A stretch of 64,000 nt of DNA from assembly GCA_020048285.1 (NCBI GenBank), contig JAIFMU010000009.1:1-64000 (forward strand), given 5' to 3'. Source of the stretch: a bacterium (GTDB lineage: Bacteria; Fibrobacterota; Chitinivibrionia; Chitinivibrionales; Chitinivibrionaceae). Position numbers and translations under genes: made by a program. The notes under the pieces are model-generated. The model saw nothing but the letters and a program-made list of their open reading frames with translations. It was not told the origin of the DNA and ran no database searches. This document shows, piece by piece, positions 17,165 to 25,629 of the stretch; the stretch's first letter is position 1; the number at the start of each line of letters is the position of its first letter.

Positions 17165-19239
17165 AAAAACAGTTCTCATATCTTCTTGAAAGCTATAGCT
17201 ACCTTCTGTTTTCCACCAATAAACTGTTGGGTGGAATTCTACTCGTGCTCTCTTTCGTGAACCCTTCAGCGGGGATCCATGCGCTTGTTGCTTTTTTCGC
17301 CGCATCAGCCTTTTCTAAAGTGTGCAATACGAATAACGCCCTAGATACACATACGCGCTATCTTTACAATTCTTTGATGACAGGGCTTGCAATTGGTTTT
17401 GTGTATGCTGTTTCTCCACTTTCTCTTCTAATGAGTGTGGTGGTGGGGATTCTGACATTTTTATTTAGTTCATCCTTACATGCACTTTTTTCTTATTACT
17501 TAGGTTTACCGATTCTCAATCTTCCCTTTGCAATTATCGCTACGCTGGTCTATTTGGCTGCAATGCAATACAGTTCGTTGTCGCATATTCATAACTCATT
17601 TGAAATGAGTATTTTGAATATTGATGCTTTGCCGGTAGCGATCCAGGGGTTATTGCGGTCGATAGGGGTACTGCTCTTTTTGCCCTACGATTGGATTGGA
17701 CTCATCATTTTGAGTATCGTCCTCGTTTTGTCGAGAATCAATTTCTTTCTCATTGTGATGGGATACTTTGCGGGAACATTTTTTCATTCGCTCTTAACGG
17801 GGATACCGCATTCTAGTGTCTCTAATCCTTTTAGTTTCAACTATATACTTATTGCTCTTTCGCTGGGAGGGTATTTTCTTATTCCATCGAAACGAACGTA
17901 CGGAATCGCGCTTATCGGGGTCTGTGTCAGTTCAATTTTACTTGATGGTATGACTGTTTTTTGGTCGACTTTCGGGATTCCTGCGTTTACTCTCCCTTTT
18001 GCCATTACTGTTCTTCTTTTTATACATGCGCTGTATATCGCAAAATACCCTTTCGTAACGCGACAATTTCGCAATTCGCCAGAACAAAATCTCGAAGAGT
18101 GGTGCACCAATGCGGAACGGTTCGGCGTCACTCTTCCGTCGCCTCGTTTACCCTTTAGCGGTGAATGGACGGTCTATCAAGGTTTTGATGATGATTGGAC
18201 ACATCAAGGTCTGTGGCGGTATGCGGTTGATTTTGTTATTGAAGATCCCGTGAATGGGACAACATTCCGCCATAGTGGAAAGCGGCTCGAAGATTTTTAC
18301 TGTTATAATAAACCAGTTCTCGCACCGGTAAGTGGAACCGTGGTTGCTCTTGTCTCGACGATTCCTGATAATCCGATCGGTTCGGTAAACAAGGAAGAAA
18401 ATTGGGGGAATTATATAATCCTCTATTCTGACTTTGGGTACTACGTTGAATTGTCACACTTTGCGAATGGATCGCTCGCAGTGAATATCGGTGATCGGGT
18501 TGTGGTGGGACAGGTAATCGGACGGTGTGGAAATTCCGGCCACTCCGCTCAGCCGCATATCCACATGCAGGTTCAGTATTGGGCTTATGCCGGAGCGCCG
18601 GCGGTACAATTTTCCTTTTCGCAAGCGGAATCAAATGGCGCAGTTATTCGCGGCGAAACACATCCACGAAAGGGTGATCGGTTCTCTTCGCTGGTAGTTT
18701 CAAAGAAAATGGGGGCGATGTTTCAATTTCTTTTGGATGATACTATTCGTTTTCGATACCACAAAAATGGTGTCGATGCAGGGCTTTTGGAACTGAAAGT
18801 GCGCATGGATGTCGATGGATCGTACTGCCTTGAAGATGTGGTTCGAAAGAGCAAACTCTACTTTATTCAACGTGAATCGGAGTTTCTTTTTACTTCCTAT
18901 ATCGGAACTGAAAATTCGCCTTTGAGGTTTCTGTTTACCGCTGTTCCGTCGATTCCCATGACAGAACAACCGGTTACATGGAAAGACTCACTTCCGGCAT
19001 CGGTAGTGCAAAGCCGGTTGCCGCTCTTTGCCTATCTTTTGAAATCATTTTATCATCCGCTCTACAGTGGAAAAGGATCATACAAGAGTGAAAATGGTGT
19101 AGTTCGTGGATCAGTCGTGCTGAATCATCTCTTCTCTACGGATCATTTTGAAAGTGAATTAACCCTTGATTCACATGCACGGTTTTCGCGAGTTAAAATG
19201 AAAATGAAAGGTGAGATACATGTGCTTGAAGCGCTGTAG
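17155..19239 (+). CDS. Urea-transporter / M23 peptidase fusion protein
   Basis: 694 residues in the inner membrane. Residues 1-310 have about ten membrane segments in the layout of the urea transporter family, including the conserved LGLPILNLPFAI and FGIPAFTLPF signatures, one from each half of the channel. Residues about 330-500 are an M23-type (LytM) domain: HSGKRLEDFYCYNKPVLAPV, NYIILYSDFGYYVELSH, and HSAQPHIHMQVQ with the HxH zinc motif. A beta-rich domain follows. In M23 enzymes these histidines bind zinc for peptidoglycan cross-link cleavage. The expected first zinc motif (HxGxD-like) is altered to YAVDF, so catalysis is uncertain. It starts inside the end of the regulator gene and its own end overlaps the next gene by 20 bases, so the genes are co-translated. 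Confidence 0.88.
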   Translation: MVLKKQFSYLLESYSYLLFSTNKLLGGILLVLSFVNPSAGIHALVAFFAASAFSKVCNTNNALDTHTRYLYNSLMTGLAIGFVYAVSPLSLLMSVVVGILTFLFSSSLHALFSYYLGLPILNLPFAIIATLVYLAAMQYSSLSHIHNSFEMSILNIDALPVAIQGLLRSIGVLLFLPYDWIGLIILSIVLVLSRINFFLIVMGYFAGTFFHSLLTGIPHSSVSNPFSFNYILIALSLGGYFLIPSKRTYGIALIGVCVSSILLDGMTVFWSTFGIPAFTLPFAITVLLFIHALYIAKYPFVTRQFRNSPEQNLEEWCTNAERFGVTLPSPRLPFSGEWTVYQGFDDDWTHQGLWRYAVDFVIEDPVNGTTFRHSGKRLEDFYCYNKPVLAPVSGTVVALVSTIPDNPIGSVNKEENWGNYIILYSDFGYYVELSHFANGSLAVNIGDRVVVGQVIGRCGNSGHSAQPHIHMQVQYWAYAGAPAVQFSFSQAESNGAVIRGETHPRKGDRFSSLVVSKKMGAMFQFLLDDTIRFRYHKNGVDAGLLELKVRMDVDGSYCLEDVVRKSKLYFIQRESEFLFTSYIGTENSPLRFLFTAVPSIPMTEQPVTWKDSLPASVVQSRLPLFAYLLKSFYHPLYSGKGSYKSENGVVRGSVVLNHLFSTDHFESELTLDSHARFSRVKMKMKGEIHVLEAL

Positions 19240-20779
19240 TATGTTGTTGTATGTGGTTTTTTTGTCTTCTGTTGCGTGGGCTGGTAGTCTTGAAAGTGCT
19301 TATGAAACGTACTTGGAAGGTTCATTTGAAAAAAGTTACCAACAATATGCAGATAACTATGAATCCACGGGGAATAGAGATGCCTTGTACGGGATGATTA
19401 ACTCCTTGGTTATGCTGAAACGGTATGATGAAGCTTTACTGCTTTGTCACACCGATGAACACGATGCAATATTGTTGGCTAAAGAGGTGTGGATACTTGG
19501 ATTAGGAAAAAACCGGGCCGTCGCTACAACACGAATGACTACAATTGAAACGGTAGTTCCTCAGGAATCGCGTCCCATGATTTTTCGCAGTGGCGGTGAC
19601 GGATTTTACGGTTCCGGTGAGTTCAAAGAGGCGATTCGCTGGTATGAGAAGGCACAAAAAATAGCCTTTGACTCTGCCACTCAGCGAGCGATCACTGCGG
19701 CGACTATCGAGAAAAAAACGGCAGTACTGCAAACCGTATCGGCTATGGGGGGGCCGATAATCTATTCAAAAGGTGAAATTAACGATCAAAAAAATCAATA
19801 TCGCTACGATCACGGATCATTTCTGTCCGCGGGAACACGTTTGAATGTTAAGAAAAGGTTCGCTGTTGAACTGGAGTACTGCCGGTTCGATGCATCCTTT
19901 GGGGAAAACGTGTATGGTGTCTCCTATGAATCACAACTTTATAAAAGTCGTGACAGTTCTGCAAATATGCCGTGGCCGATGCTCTACACTGTGCAAGATT
20001 CTGTTGATCATTGGGTCAATGAAAATCCTGAAACGCATAAATACTCAATTGTAGACTCGCTTAAAACCTACAAAAAGTTTAATGGAGTAGATACGACGTT
20101 CACCGATTCTATATGGACACTCTATTCCGAATCGTACATATCTGATTCGGATACAGCAAGCTACGATGACACTGTTTCCTTCGTACCGACATCGATTTTT
20201 CAAAATGGCATCTACGCGGGATTTTCGGTGTTCAATGCGTTCGGACGGCGATTGACCATGGTCACATCGGCGAATTTGTGGCAATCGAACATGGCCAACA
20301 TGAACCGAGGAGCATCTTTGGGAGCCTATGGAGGATTTAATGGGAACTATCTTACTATAGGATCGTACTTGTACGGGACTTTCACTGAAAAAGTGGGTAC
20401 AATTCAAGTGAGTCCTGATATTGGTGGCACCGTAAAACTCTTTTCGTGGAACGTTACCCCTTCCTCTGTGTTCAAAACGGGTGCTCCCGTGGCGATGAAA
20501 ATTCCCGGTGTGCAACTCTCGGCGGAAGTGGAACTGGGAGTAACGGGGAAACACGGTGCCGTCAGCGTTTCGGGTGTCGTGGGAAAACGAGCATTTACCG
20601 CAGAAAGTTCCGGCAAGAATGTGGTGACCATAACTCTGCCGCATCGGTTTTCGGGATCGTTCTATGGAGCGGTCATGCCGGGATCTGGTCGACTTTCTCT
20701 CTTTACCTTGTGGCGTTACGAAAATTATGAACAACTTTCCCGCCTGATCGCTCTTGGCGGAACAACGTTTAGCTTTTAG
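19220..20779 (+). CDS. TPR-containing exported protein with probable outer-membrane barrel
   Basis: 519 residues. A signal peptide ends at about VAWAG. Residues about 25-180 hold degenerate TPR helices (YETYLEGSFEKSYQQYADNYE, FYGSGEFKEAIRWYEKAQKIA). The rest is rich in alternating aromatic strands and ends in GGTTFSF with a terminal phenylalanine, typical of an outer-membrane barrel. ATG at 19220 is preceded by AAAGGTGAG; a GTG three codons upstream lacks spacing. Known outer-membrane family not recognised. It sits in the operon 16367-21421, suggesting an envelope role beside the M23 fusion. Confidence 0.72.
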   Translation: MCLKRCSMLLYVVFLSSVAWAGSLESAYETYLEGSFEKSYQQYADNYESTGNRDALYGMINSLVMLKRYDEALLLCHTDEHDAILLAKEVWILGLGKNRAVATTRMTTIETVVPQESRPMIFRSGGDGFYGSGEFKEAIRWYEKAQKIAFDSATQRAITAATIEKKTAVLQTVSAMGGPIIYSKGEINDQKNQYRYDHGSFLSAGTRLNVKKRFAVELEYCRFDASFGENVYGVSYESQLYKSRDSSANMPWPMLYTVQDSVDHWVNENPETHKYSIVDSLKTYKKFNGVDTTFTDSIWTLYSESYISDSDTASYDDTVSFVPTSIFQNGIYAGFSVFNAFGRRLTMVTSANLWQSNMANMNRGASLGAYGGFNGNYLTIGSYLYGTFTEKVGTIQVSPDIGGTVKLFSWNVTPSSVFKTGAPVAMKIPGVQLSAEVELGVTGKHGAVSVSGVVGKRAFTAESSGKNVVTITLPHRFSGSFYGAVMPGSGRLSLFTLWRYENYEQLSRLIALGGTTFSF

Positions 20780-20788
20780 GAGTGTCCT

Positions 20789-21421
20789 ATGAAATTGAAA
20801 CAGGTGATTTTACTATTGAGTATGATTGGTGTTGTTAGTATTGCTGCTGAACCGTCGGCGGCAGAAATCAGAAAAGCCTACTTTAGTTCCTATGAACTTG
20901 AAAAACAACAGCGATACGCCGATGCATCCCACGCGTTAGACCCTGTTGCTTCGGCATACCCTCAGAGTTACACGGTAAACTATCGACGTGGGTGGCTTGC
21001 CTATTTAGCGGGGAATTTTACCGATGCGAAAAAGTTCTACGGTGTGGCTTTGACCCAATATCCGGCATCGCTGGAGGTGCGCAAGGGATTGGTGTTAGTC
21101 GATGCGGCTCGAAGATCGTGGAAAGAGGTGGAACAGCAGTGTCGCATTGGAAGAAAAACCGATTACTACAACCTCGACTTTTGTTACTGGCAGGCGGTGG
21201 CACTTCGCGTACTTGGTCAGGCCGATGCGGCTTCGAAAGTGGTGGAAGAGATTACCGTTCGCTATCCGACGAACGTGAATTTTCTGACAGAACTGGCGCG
21301 GATTCGATTGGCTCAAGGGAAAAAAGATCAGGTATTAGCACTTCTTGAATCGGTATACATACTCGATCCGCTCAATCAGGAAGCGGTAGCGATTCAAAAG
21401 CAGATGACTGCAACAAAATAA
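20789..21421 (+). CDS. Periplasmic TPR protein
   Basis: 210 residues with a signal peptide (MKLKQVILLLSMIGVVSIAA). Four to five TPR motifs fill the rest (YELEKQQRYADASHALDPVA, NYRRGWLAYLAGNFTDAKKFY, CYWQAVALRVLGQADAASKVV). TPR proteins are scaffolds for other proteins. It starts 9 bases after the barrel gene, with TTAGGAG at the ribosome site, and is the last gene of the operon headed by the MerR regulator. It is probably a partner of the barrel protein. Confidence 0.8.
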   Translation: MKLKQVILLLSMIGVVSIAAEPSAAEIRKAYFSSYELEKQQRYADASHALDPVASAYPQSYTVNYRRGWLAYLAGNFTDAKKFYGVALTQYPASLEVRKGLVLVDAARRSWKEVEQQCRIGRKTDYYNLDFCYWQAVALRVLGQADAASKVVEEITVRYPTNVNFLTELARIRLAQGKKDQVLALLESVYILDPLNQEAVAIQKQMTATK

Positions 21422-21449
21422 ACGAAAAAATAGGAAAACCGTATCAAAC

Positions 21450-21470
21450 GGGTGAAATGAAGATTCACCC
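21450..21470 (+). terminator. Weak hairpin after the TPR operon
   Basis: GGGTGAA pairs with TTCACCC around a 7-base loop, 28 bases past the stop codon at 21421. No proper T run follows, so it may be only a partial terminator. Confidence 0.35.
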
Positions 21471-21533
21471 CAGCGGGTTTCCTACGCAAATTTGAATGAA
21501 AAACGACAAATTCCAACCAAAAGGATGGGCCCT

Positions 21534-21776
21534 ATGGAACTGAAAAAACTGCAGAATCTGGCGATCGCCGACAGTGGATACATTTTCGATCCCGCTTCGG
21601 GAAACAGCTATACTGCCAATGAAACGGCGCTGTTTATTATGGCTGACCTAAAAGCGGGGAAATCGACCGAAGAGATCATTGGGCATCTCTGCGAAGAGTA
21701 CGAAACTGATTCTGCCACTGCCGAAAGCGATACGATCAGAACGATCGAGCAGCTTCAGGCGAACTACCTTATTTAA
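21534..21776 (+). CDS. PqqD-like (RiPP recognition element) protein
   Basis: 80 residues, starting MELKKLQNLAIADSGYIFDP. It has the PqqD-fold pattern: two short strands (SGYIFDPASGNSYTANETA), a helix TALFIMADLKAG, then KSTEEIIGHLCEEYE and a last helix ending LQANYLI. This is the small winged-helix recognition element that binds RiPP leader peptides or partner enzymes. The ATG at 21534 is favoured because AAGGATG precedes it and earlier residues do not fit the family. An ATP-grasp gene and a PLP decarboxylase gene follow on the same strand, an association typical of peptide-tailoring clusters. Confidence 0.8.
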   Translation: MELKKLQNLAIADSGYIFDPASGNSYTANETALFIMADLKAGKSTEEIIGHLCEEYETDSATAESDTIRTIEQLQANYLI

Positions 21777-21797
21777 TGATCAAACGACACAATACGG

Positions 21798-21842
21798 TTC
21801 GACAAGCTCACTGACCGGACTTTGGGGCCTGAGCCTGTCGAA
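21798..21842. repeat. Dispersed inverted repeat TTCGACAAGCTCA / TGAGCCTGTCGAA
   Basis: Arms at 21798-21810 and 21830-21842 pair with one wobble across 19 bases, between the PqqD-like gene and the ATP-grasp gene. Same family as 148-192. It could fold in the transcript and tune expression of the downstream gene. Confidence 0.65.
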
Positions 21843-21874
21843 GGCGTATTAATCGTTTCAGCAAAGGAATAAAC

Positions 21875-22948
21875 ATGATAACAGTTGCAATGAGCGGAAT
21901 CAACGCGATTGACAATCCCGGGCCGGGAACCGGAATCGCGCGGTCGCTGAAAGAGAGCGATCTAGAGATCCGCACAATCGGGCTCGCCTATGACTCAATG
22001 GAGCCGGGAATCTTTATGGACTGGGTGATCGACAAGAGCTACATCCTTCCGTGGCCGTCGTGCGATCCGAAAGTGTATCTCGAACGGCTGTCGTATATCC
22101 ATGACCGTGAACAGATCGATGTGATTATTCCGGCGCTCGACGCGGAACTTCCGCTCTATATGAAACTTCGCCCGGAAATCGAAGCAATGGGGATCAAACT
22201 GCTGCTTCCGGATATCAAAACCTATATGCGCCGCGACAAGCAGAATCTGGTTCAGTTGGCGCCGGAACTGGGACTGTTGGTTCCGGAAACGCTGGTCATG
22301 AGTTCTCCGGCGGATATTGTCACCGCGGAATCGATGTTCGGCTATCCCATGATGATCAAAGGGCCGTTCTACGAAGCGTTCAAGGTGAGAACCCGTGCTG
22401 AAGCGGAAAAAGAGTTCTACAACATGGCGGCCAAGTGGGGATATCCGATTATTGCTCAACAGTTTATTGTCGGCGATGAGTACGATATGATCGGTCTGGC
22501 GGATGGTCACGGGATGGATATGGGAACCATGGCGATCAAAAAGATCATGACTACCAAACTGGGTAAAGTGTGGACAAATGTGGCGGTTCGCAACGATGCA
22601 ATTTTCGAAGCGGCGCGCAAGTTCGTCACGGGACTCAAGTGGGCAGGTGGTTATGAGTTGGAACTCCTTCAGAAAGCGGGTACCGACGAGTTCTATCTGA
22701 TCGAAATCAATCCGCGGTTTCCCGCGTGGCTCTATATGGCGGCAGGATGTGGGATCAATCTTCCGGAACGAATGGTGAAACATCTTCTGAATATGCCCTA
22801 TGAAACTCATTCGGACTACGAAGCGGGCAAGATGCTGATTCGCTACACCGGTGAAATGATTCGGCATATCAGCGATTTCGAACAGCTGACAACTCTGGGC
22901 GAGAGTCGGGAAAAGACAGATAAAACGAAAAATCGACAAAACGATTAA
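21875..22948 (+). CDS. ATP-grasp ligase of the PqqD/decarboxylase cluster
   Basis: 357 residues, soluble. The layout is of carbamoyl-phosphate-synthase-like ATP-grasp enzymes: an N-terminal Rossmann part (ITVAMSGINAI, DVIIPALDAELPLY), the ATP-binding lysine region YPMMIKGPFYEAFKV, and metal-binding ELELLQ and FYLIEINPRFPAW (E-x-N-x-R). Such enzymes join a carboxylate to an amine or thiol through an acyl-phosphate. AAAGGAATAAAC precedes the ATG. Its substrate is not readable; with a PqqD-like protein before and a PLP decarboxylase after, peptide or amino-acid tailoring is the likely role. The last 20 residues are charged and run into the tandem array. Confidence 0.85.
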   Translation: MITVAMSGINAIDNPGPGTGIARSLKESDLEIRTIGLAYDSMEPGIFMDWVIDKSYILPWPSCDPKVYLERLSYIHDREQIDVIIPALDAELPLYMKLRPEIEAMGIKLLLPDIKTYMRRDKQNLVQLAPELGLLVPETLVMSSPADIVTAESMFGYPMMIKGPFYEAFKVRTRAEAEKEFYNMAAKWGYPIIAQQFIVGDEYDMIGLADGHGMDMGTMAIKKIMTTKLGKVWTNVAVRNDAIFEAARKFVTGLKWAGGYELELLQKAGTDEFYLIEINPRFPAWLYMAAGCGINLPERMVKHLLNMPYETHSDYEAGKMLIRYTGEMIRHISDFEQLTTLGESREKTDKTKNRQND

Positions 22949-22983
22949 ACGGAATGCAGGCGCGGGTTGCATTATTTCAACCT

Positions 22984-23301
22984 GTGAAGAATGATGAGTA
23001 TCCAGCCGTCAAGTATGACCGCGGAATCGTGAAGAATGACGGGAGATTGTTAAGAATAGGTGTAAAAGCGTGAAGAATGGCCGCGTAATCGTGAAGAATG
23101 AGTGCAAAACCGTCAAGAATGAGCATGAAAATCAGCAGATTACGATTGATCTTCCCTTGTCTTGAGGTACGGATTTGAACATGAGTATTCGGATAATGAA
23201 CATTTATGCATAACTATTGAACATGACCATGAATCGTCGAACAGGAATGTGAAACCGATGAGCATGACCATGAAACCGTTGAACATGACCATGAACGACA
23301 G
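22984..23301. repeat. Degenerate tandem array with 21-bp period inside the PqqD cluster
   Basis: Two sub-arrays keep one phase. The first has units starting GTGAAGAATG or close to it at 22984, 23008, 23029, 23049, 23070, 23091 and 23112. The second has units starting GAACATGACC or close to it at 23177, 23198, 23219, 23239, 23260 and 23281. Steps are 21 bases, with rare 20 or 24, and the gap between the sub-arrays is about three periods. Because 20- and 24-base steps break any reading frame, open frames across it do not look coding. It fills most of 22949-23433, which holds no other gene. Confidence 0.85.
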
Positions 23302-23433
23302 GGTCTTACGTTGGATCCGTGGTAAAAGAAGATTCGTAACGGGTACTTTTGGGAATAATTTTTGAATTCAGCCCCAAAGCGGGCGACAGTATACCAACAC
23401 AGGTCGAAGGCCTGTGAACAATAAGGAGAAAAT

Positions 23434-24783
23434 ATGAAAAAAAGATATATCCGCCCCACAATCGTGAAACAAGTGGTGGGAGTGATGAACAAGTTCGGCA
23501 ATGTATCCATGAGAAATATCAAGGAGGATATCGACGGCGCTGCGATCACCGACATGGTGGAACAGTACGGTTCACCGCTCTTTGTGTTCAGTGAAAAACA
23601 GTTGCGCAATCAGTATCGCCGAGCGTACCAGGCGTTTTCGACCCGCTACCCGAACGTGCAGTTTTCATGGTCGTACAAGACCAACTATCTTGGCGCGATC
23701 TGTTCGGTGTTTCACCAAGAAGGGGAAATTGCCGAGGTTGTTTCGGGGTTTGAATACCAGAAAGCGCGTCAACTCGGCATGCGCGGTGATCAGATTATTT
23801 TCAACGGCCCGTGGAAAAATGATGATGAACTGAAACTCGCGTTCGAAGAGAATGCCATTGTCAATCTTGATAATTTCAACGAACTGCACCGCGCCGAAAA
23901 GATCGCCAAAGCGCTCGGGAAGAAAGTGGGTGTGGGAATTCGACTCAATATGGACACAGGAACCTACCCGCGATGGTCGAAATTCGGTTTCAATCTGGAG
24001 ACTTCTCAGGCGGCGGATGCGGCGGCACGGATTGCTCGTTCGGAATGGCTCGAACTGAAAGGGATCCACTCCCACATCGGAACATTTATGCTCGATCCCA
24101 ATGCCTATGTACTTCAGGTGCAAAAAATGGTGAATTTCATGCTTCACATGGAAAATGAACACGAAATCGAACTGGAGTATATCGATATCGGAGGCGGATT
24201 CCCGTCCAAAAGCCGACTCAAGGGGATCTACCTTCCGCCGGAAGTGTCGGTTCCGGAGATCGATGCCTATGCCGAAGCGATCTGCAATACGCTGACAGCG
24301 GTTCTTCCCGCAGGACGCACCCCAAAACTCTACCTCGAAACGGGACGCCACATGGTTGACGAAGCCGGTTCGCTGGTCAGTTCGGTGATCGGTCAGAAAC
24401 AGCTTCCCGACGGAAATTCGGGCTACTTCCTGGATGCGGGAGTGAACATGCTCTACACCGGATCGTGGTATAATTTCAACATTGCTCCGGCAGTGGACAC
24501 CGGCGGTGTCCCCGAAGCGTGTACCCTGTTCGGCCCGCTCTGCATGAACATTGATGTGGTGGCTGATTCGGCCTATCTTCCGCCGCTACCGATGAACACT
24601 CCACTGGTCATGTGGCCGGTGGGCGCGTACAATGTGACTCAGTGGATGCAGTTTATCACCTATCGCCCGGCTGTCGTGATGGTCATGGAGGATGGTTCCA
24701 CGGAACTGATTCGGCGCAAAGAGGTTCTGGAAGATGTCACCGGCCCAGAAATCGTTCCGGAAAAGGTTCGGGTGAAAAAATAG
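23434..24783 (+). CDS. PLP-dependent decarboxylase (DapDC/LysA fold) with leader-like N-terminus
   Basis: 449 residues. From about residue 30 it is a fold-type-III decarboxylase: the PLP lysine K82 in SWSYKTNYLG, the barrel motif GIHSHIGTFM, GGGFP, ETGRHMVDEAG, and FGPLCMNID aligning with the cysteine region of diaminopimelate decarboxylase. Enzymes of this fold decarboxylate or racemise amino acids. Residues 1-22 are extra and begin MKKRYIRPTIVKQVVG. They carry Y-x-x-P-x-I, the spacing seen in leaders recognised by PqqD-like domains. Translation from 23434 is supported by AAGGAGAAAAT, so the extra part is made. Whether it is docked to the PqqD-like protein, cut off, or a relic is open. Confidence 0.85.
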   Translation: MKKRYIRPTIVKQVVGVMNKFGNVSMRNIKEDIDGAAITDMVEQYGSPLFVFSEKQLRNQYRRAYQAFSTRYPNVQFSWSYKTNYLGAICSVFHQEGEIAEVVSGFEYQKARQLGMRGDQIIFNGPWKNDDELKLAFEENAIVNLDNFNELHRAEKIAKALGKKVGVGIRLNMDTGTYPRWSKFGFNLETSQAADAAARIARSEWLELKGIHSHIGTFMLDPNAYVLQVQKMVNFMLHMENEHEIELEYIDIGGGFPSKSRLKGIYLPPEVSVPEIDAYAEAICNTLTAVLPAGRTPKLYLETGRHMVDEAGSLVSSVIGQKQLPDGNSGYFLDAGVNMLYTGSWYNFNIAPAVDTGGVPEACTLFGPLCMNIDVVADSAYLPPLPMNTPLVMWPVGAYNVTQWMQFITYRPAVVMVMEDGSTELIRRKEVLEDVTGPEIVPEKVRVKK

Positions 24784-24820
24784 GGGAGAGGTGCGCTCCT
24801 GTATCGGATTTTGTTCATTG

Positions 24821-24848
24821 AGGGTAGGCATTCGTGTCTACCCTTTTT
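24821..24848 (+). terminator. Terminator of the PqqD/ATP-grasp/decarboxylase cluster
   Basis: GGGTAG pairs with CTACCC around a 10-base loop and is followed by five T residues. It lies 38 bases past the decarboxylase stop codon. Confidence 0.85.
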
Positions 24849-25062
24849 GCGATTGGTGCATGTGTCTCTGTGATACGTTCGCATGGAATGGTTATTTCAA
24901 CGTTGCATGGTCACATTCTCTAGGGAAATTGTTCTTCTTTTTGAGTTTTGAGTGAGCTATATTAGTGCACCTGTTTAGGGTAGATTTTTGCATTGGCATC
25001 GGCAGTGAAAAATGTGCTTTGTCGGGAATGCGGTAGTAACTCTAGTAAAGGTTTTCCTAAAA

Positions 25063-25629
25063 ATGATAGCTCGAATAATTGCATGTATTGCCTGTGTAAC
25101 GCTTTCACTCTATGGATTTGAACGCGTTCCGAAGCAGTACTCGTTGGAATTTGGTGGGATCTACGCTCATAAAAACGAAATTTCTCATGAGTCACTTCCG
25201 GGGGCGACGGTTCTGTTTGATTACTCCTGGCAGTTGTCTGGACTTGATGGTACACGGCCTGCATCGTTTATCACCGTTCCTATGGGATATACGGTGTTTT
25301 CCGGCGATTCGAGCCTTTCGATTTTACAGTATGGATGGACAATTCGACATGATCTCACAAAAAGTACGCCTGTAATTCCCTTTCTTGGGTACGGGCTCTT
25401 GTTGAATCAGCTTCATTATGAAGGTGACAAGGGGAGTCGTTTTGGCCATCAGACGCGATTTGATGTTGGAGCGGAGTGGTTCAACGATCGGCCGTTTCAT
25501 CTGTTTGCAAAAGGGGAGTGGAGTATGACTCGTTTTCCCGTAAAGCACCTCGAGAAAAAAAGAATACAATTGCCGAATAGATTATGTTTTCATAGTTATC
25601 AAAAGAGGTTTTCATGGTTGAAATATTAA
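25063..25629 (+). CDS. Small exported beta-rich protein upstream of cydA
   Basis: 188 residues from the ATG at 25063. A signal peptide (MIARIIACIACVTLSLYG) is followed by alternating strands (YSLEFGGIYAHKN, FITVPMGYTVFSG, PFLGYGLLLNQLHYEG, FDVGAEWF) as in small outer-membrane barrels. The last 35 residues are basic and unlike a final strand, and the frame runs 16 bases into cydA. Truncation by a frameshift near 25545 is possible. An upstream in-frame ATG at 25012 has no better ribosome site. Family not recognised. Confidence 0.5.
   Translation: MIARIIACIACVTLSLYGFERVPKQYSLEFGGIYAHKNEISHESLPGATVLFDYSWQLSGLDGTRPASFITVPMGYTVFSGDSSLSILQYGWTIRHDLTKSTPVIPFLGYGLLLNQLHYEGDKGSRFGHQTRFDVGAEWFNDRPFHLFAKGEWSMTRFPVKHLEKKRIQLPNRLCFHSYQKRFSWLKY

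Noticed and set aside
20045-20734. 229-codon minus-strand frame
   Set aside because: It is antisense to the TPR-barrel gene, without start signal or protein-like pattern.
21995-22972. 325-codon minus-strand frame
   Set aside because: It is antisense to the ATP-grasp gene, with His/Arg/Phe-rich shadow composition.
22984-23301. CRISPR array
   Set aside because: The period is 21 bp with no distinct repeat-spacer split and no cas genes; the same applies to 54290-54436.
23162-23609. Open frames across the 21-bp array on both strands
   Set aside because: Unit lengths of 20 and 24 bases shift the frame, no ribosome site was found, and the strands give low-complexity peptides.
21875-24783. Housekeeping carbamoyl-phosphate synthase and lysA genes
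   Set aside because: The ATP-grasp protein is only 357 residues, without the CPSase duplication, and the decarboxylase has an extra leader-like segment and PqqD context; lysA identity is not fully excluded.
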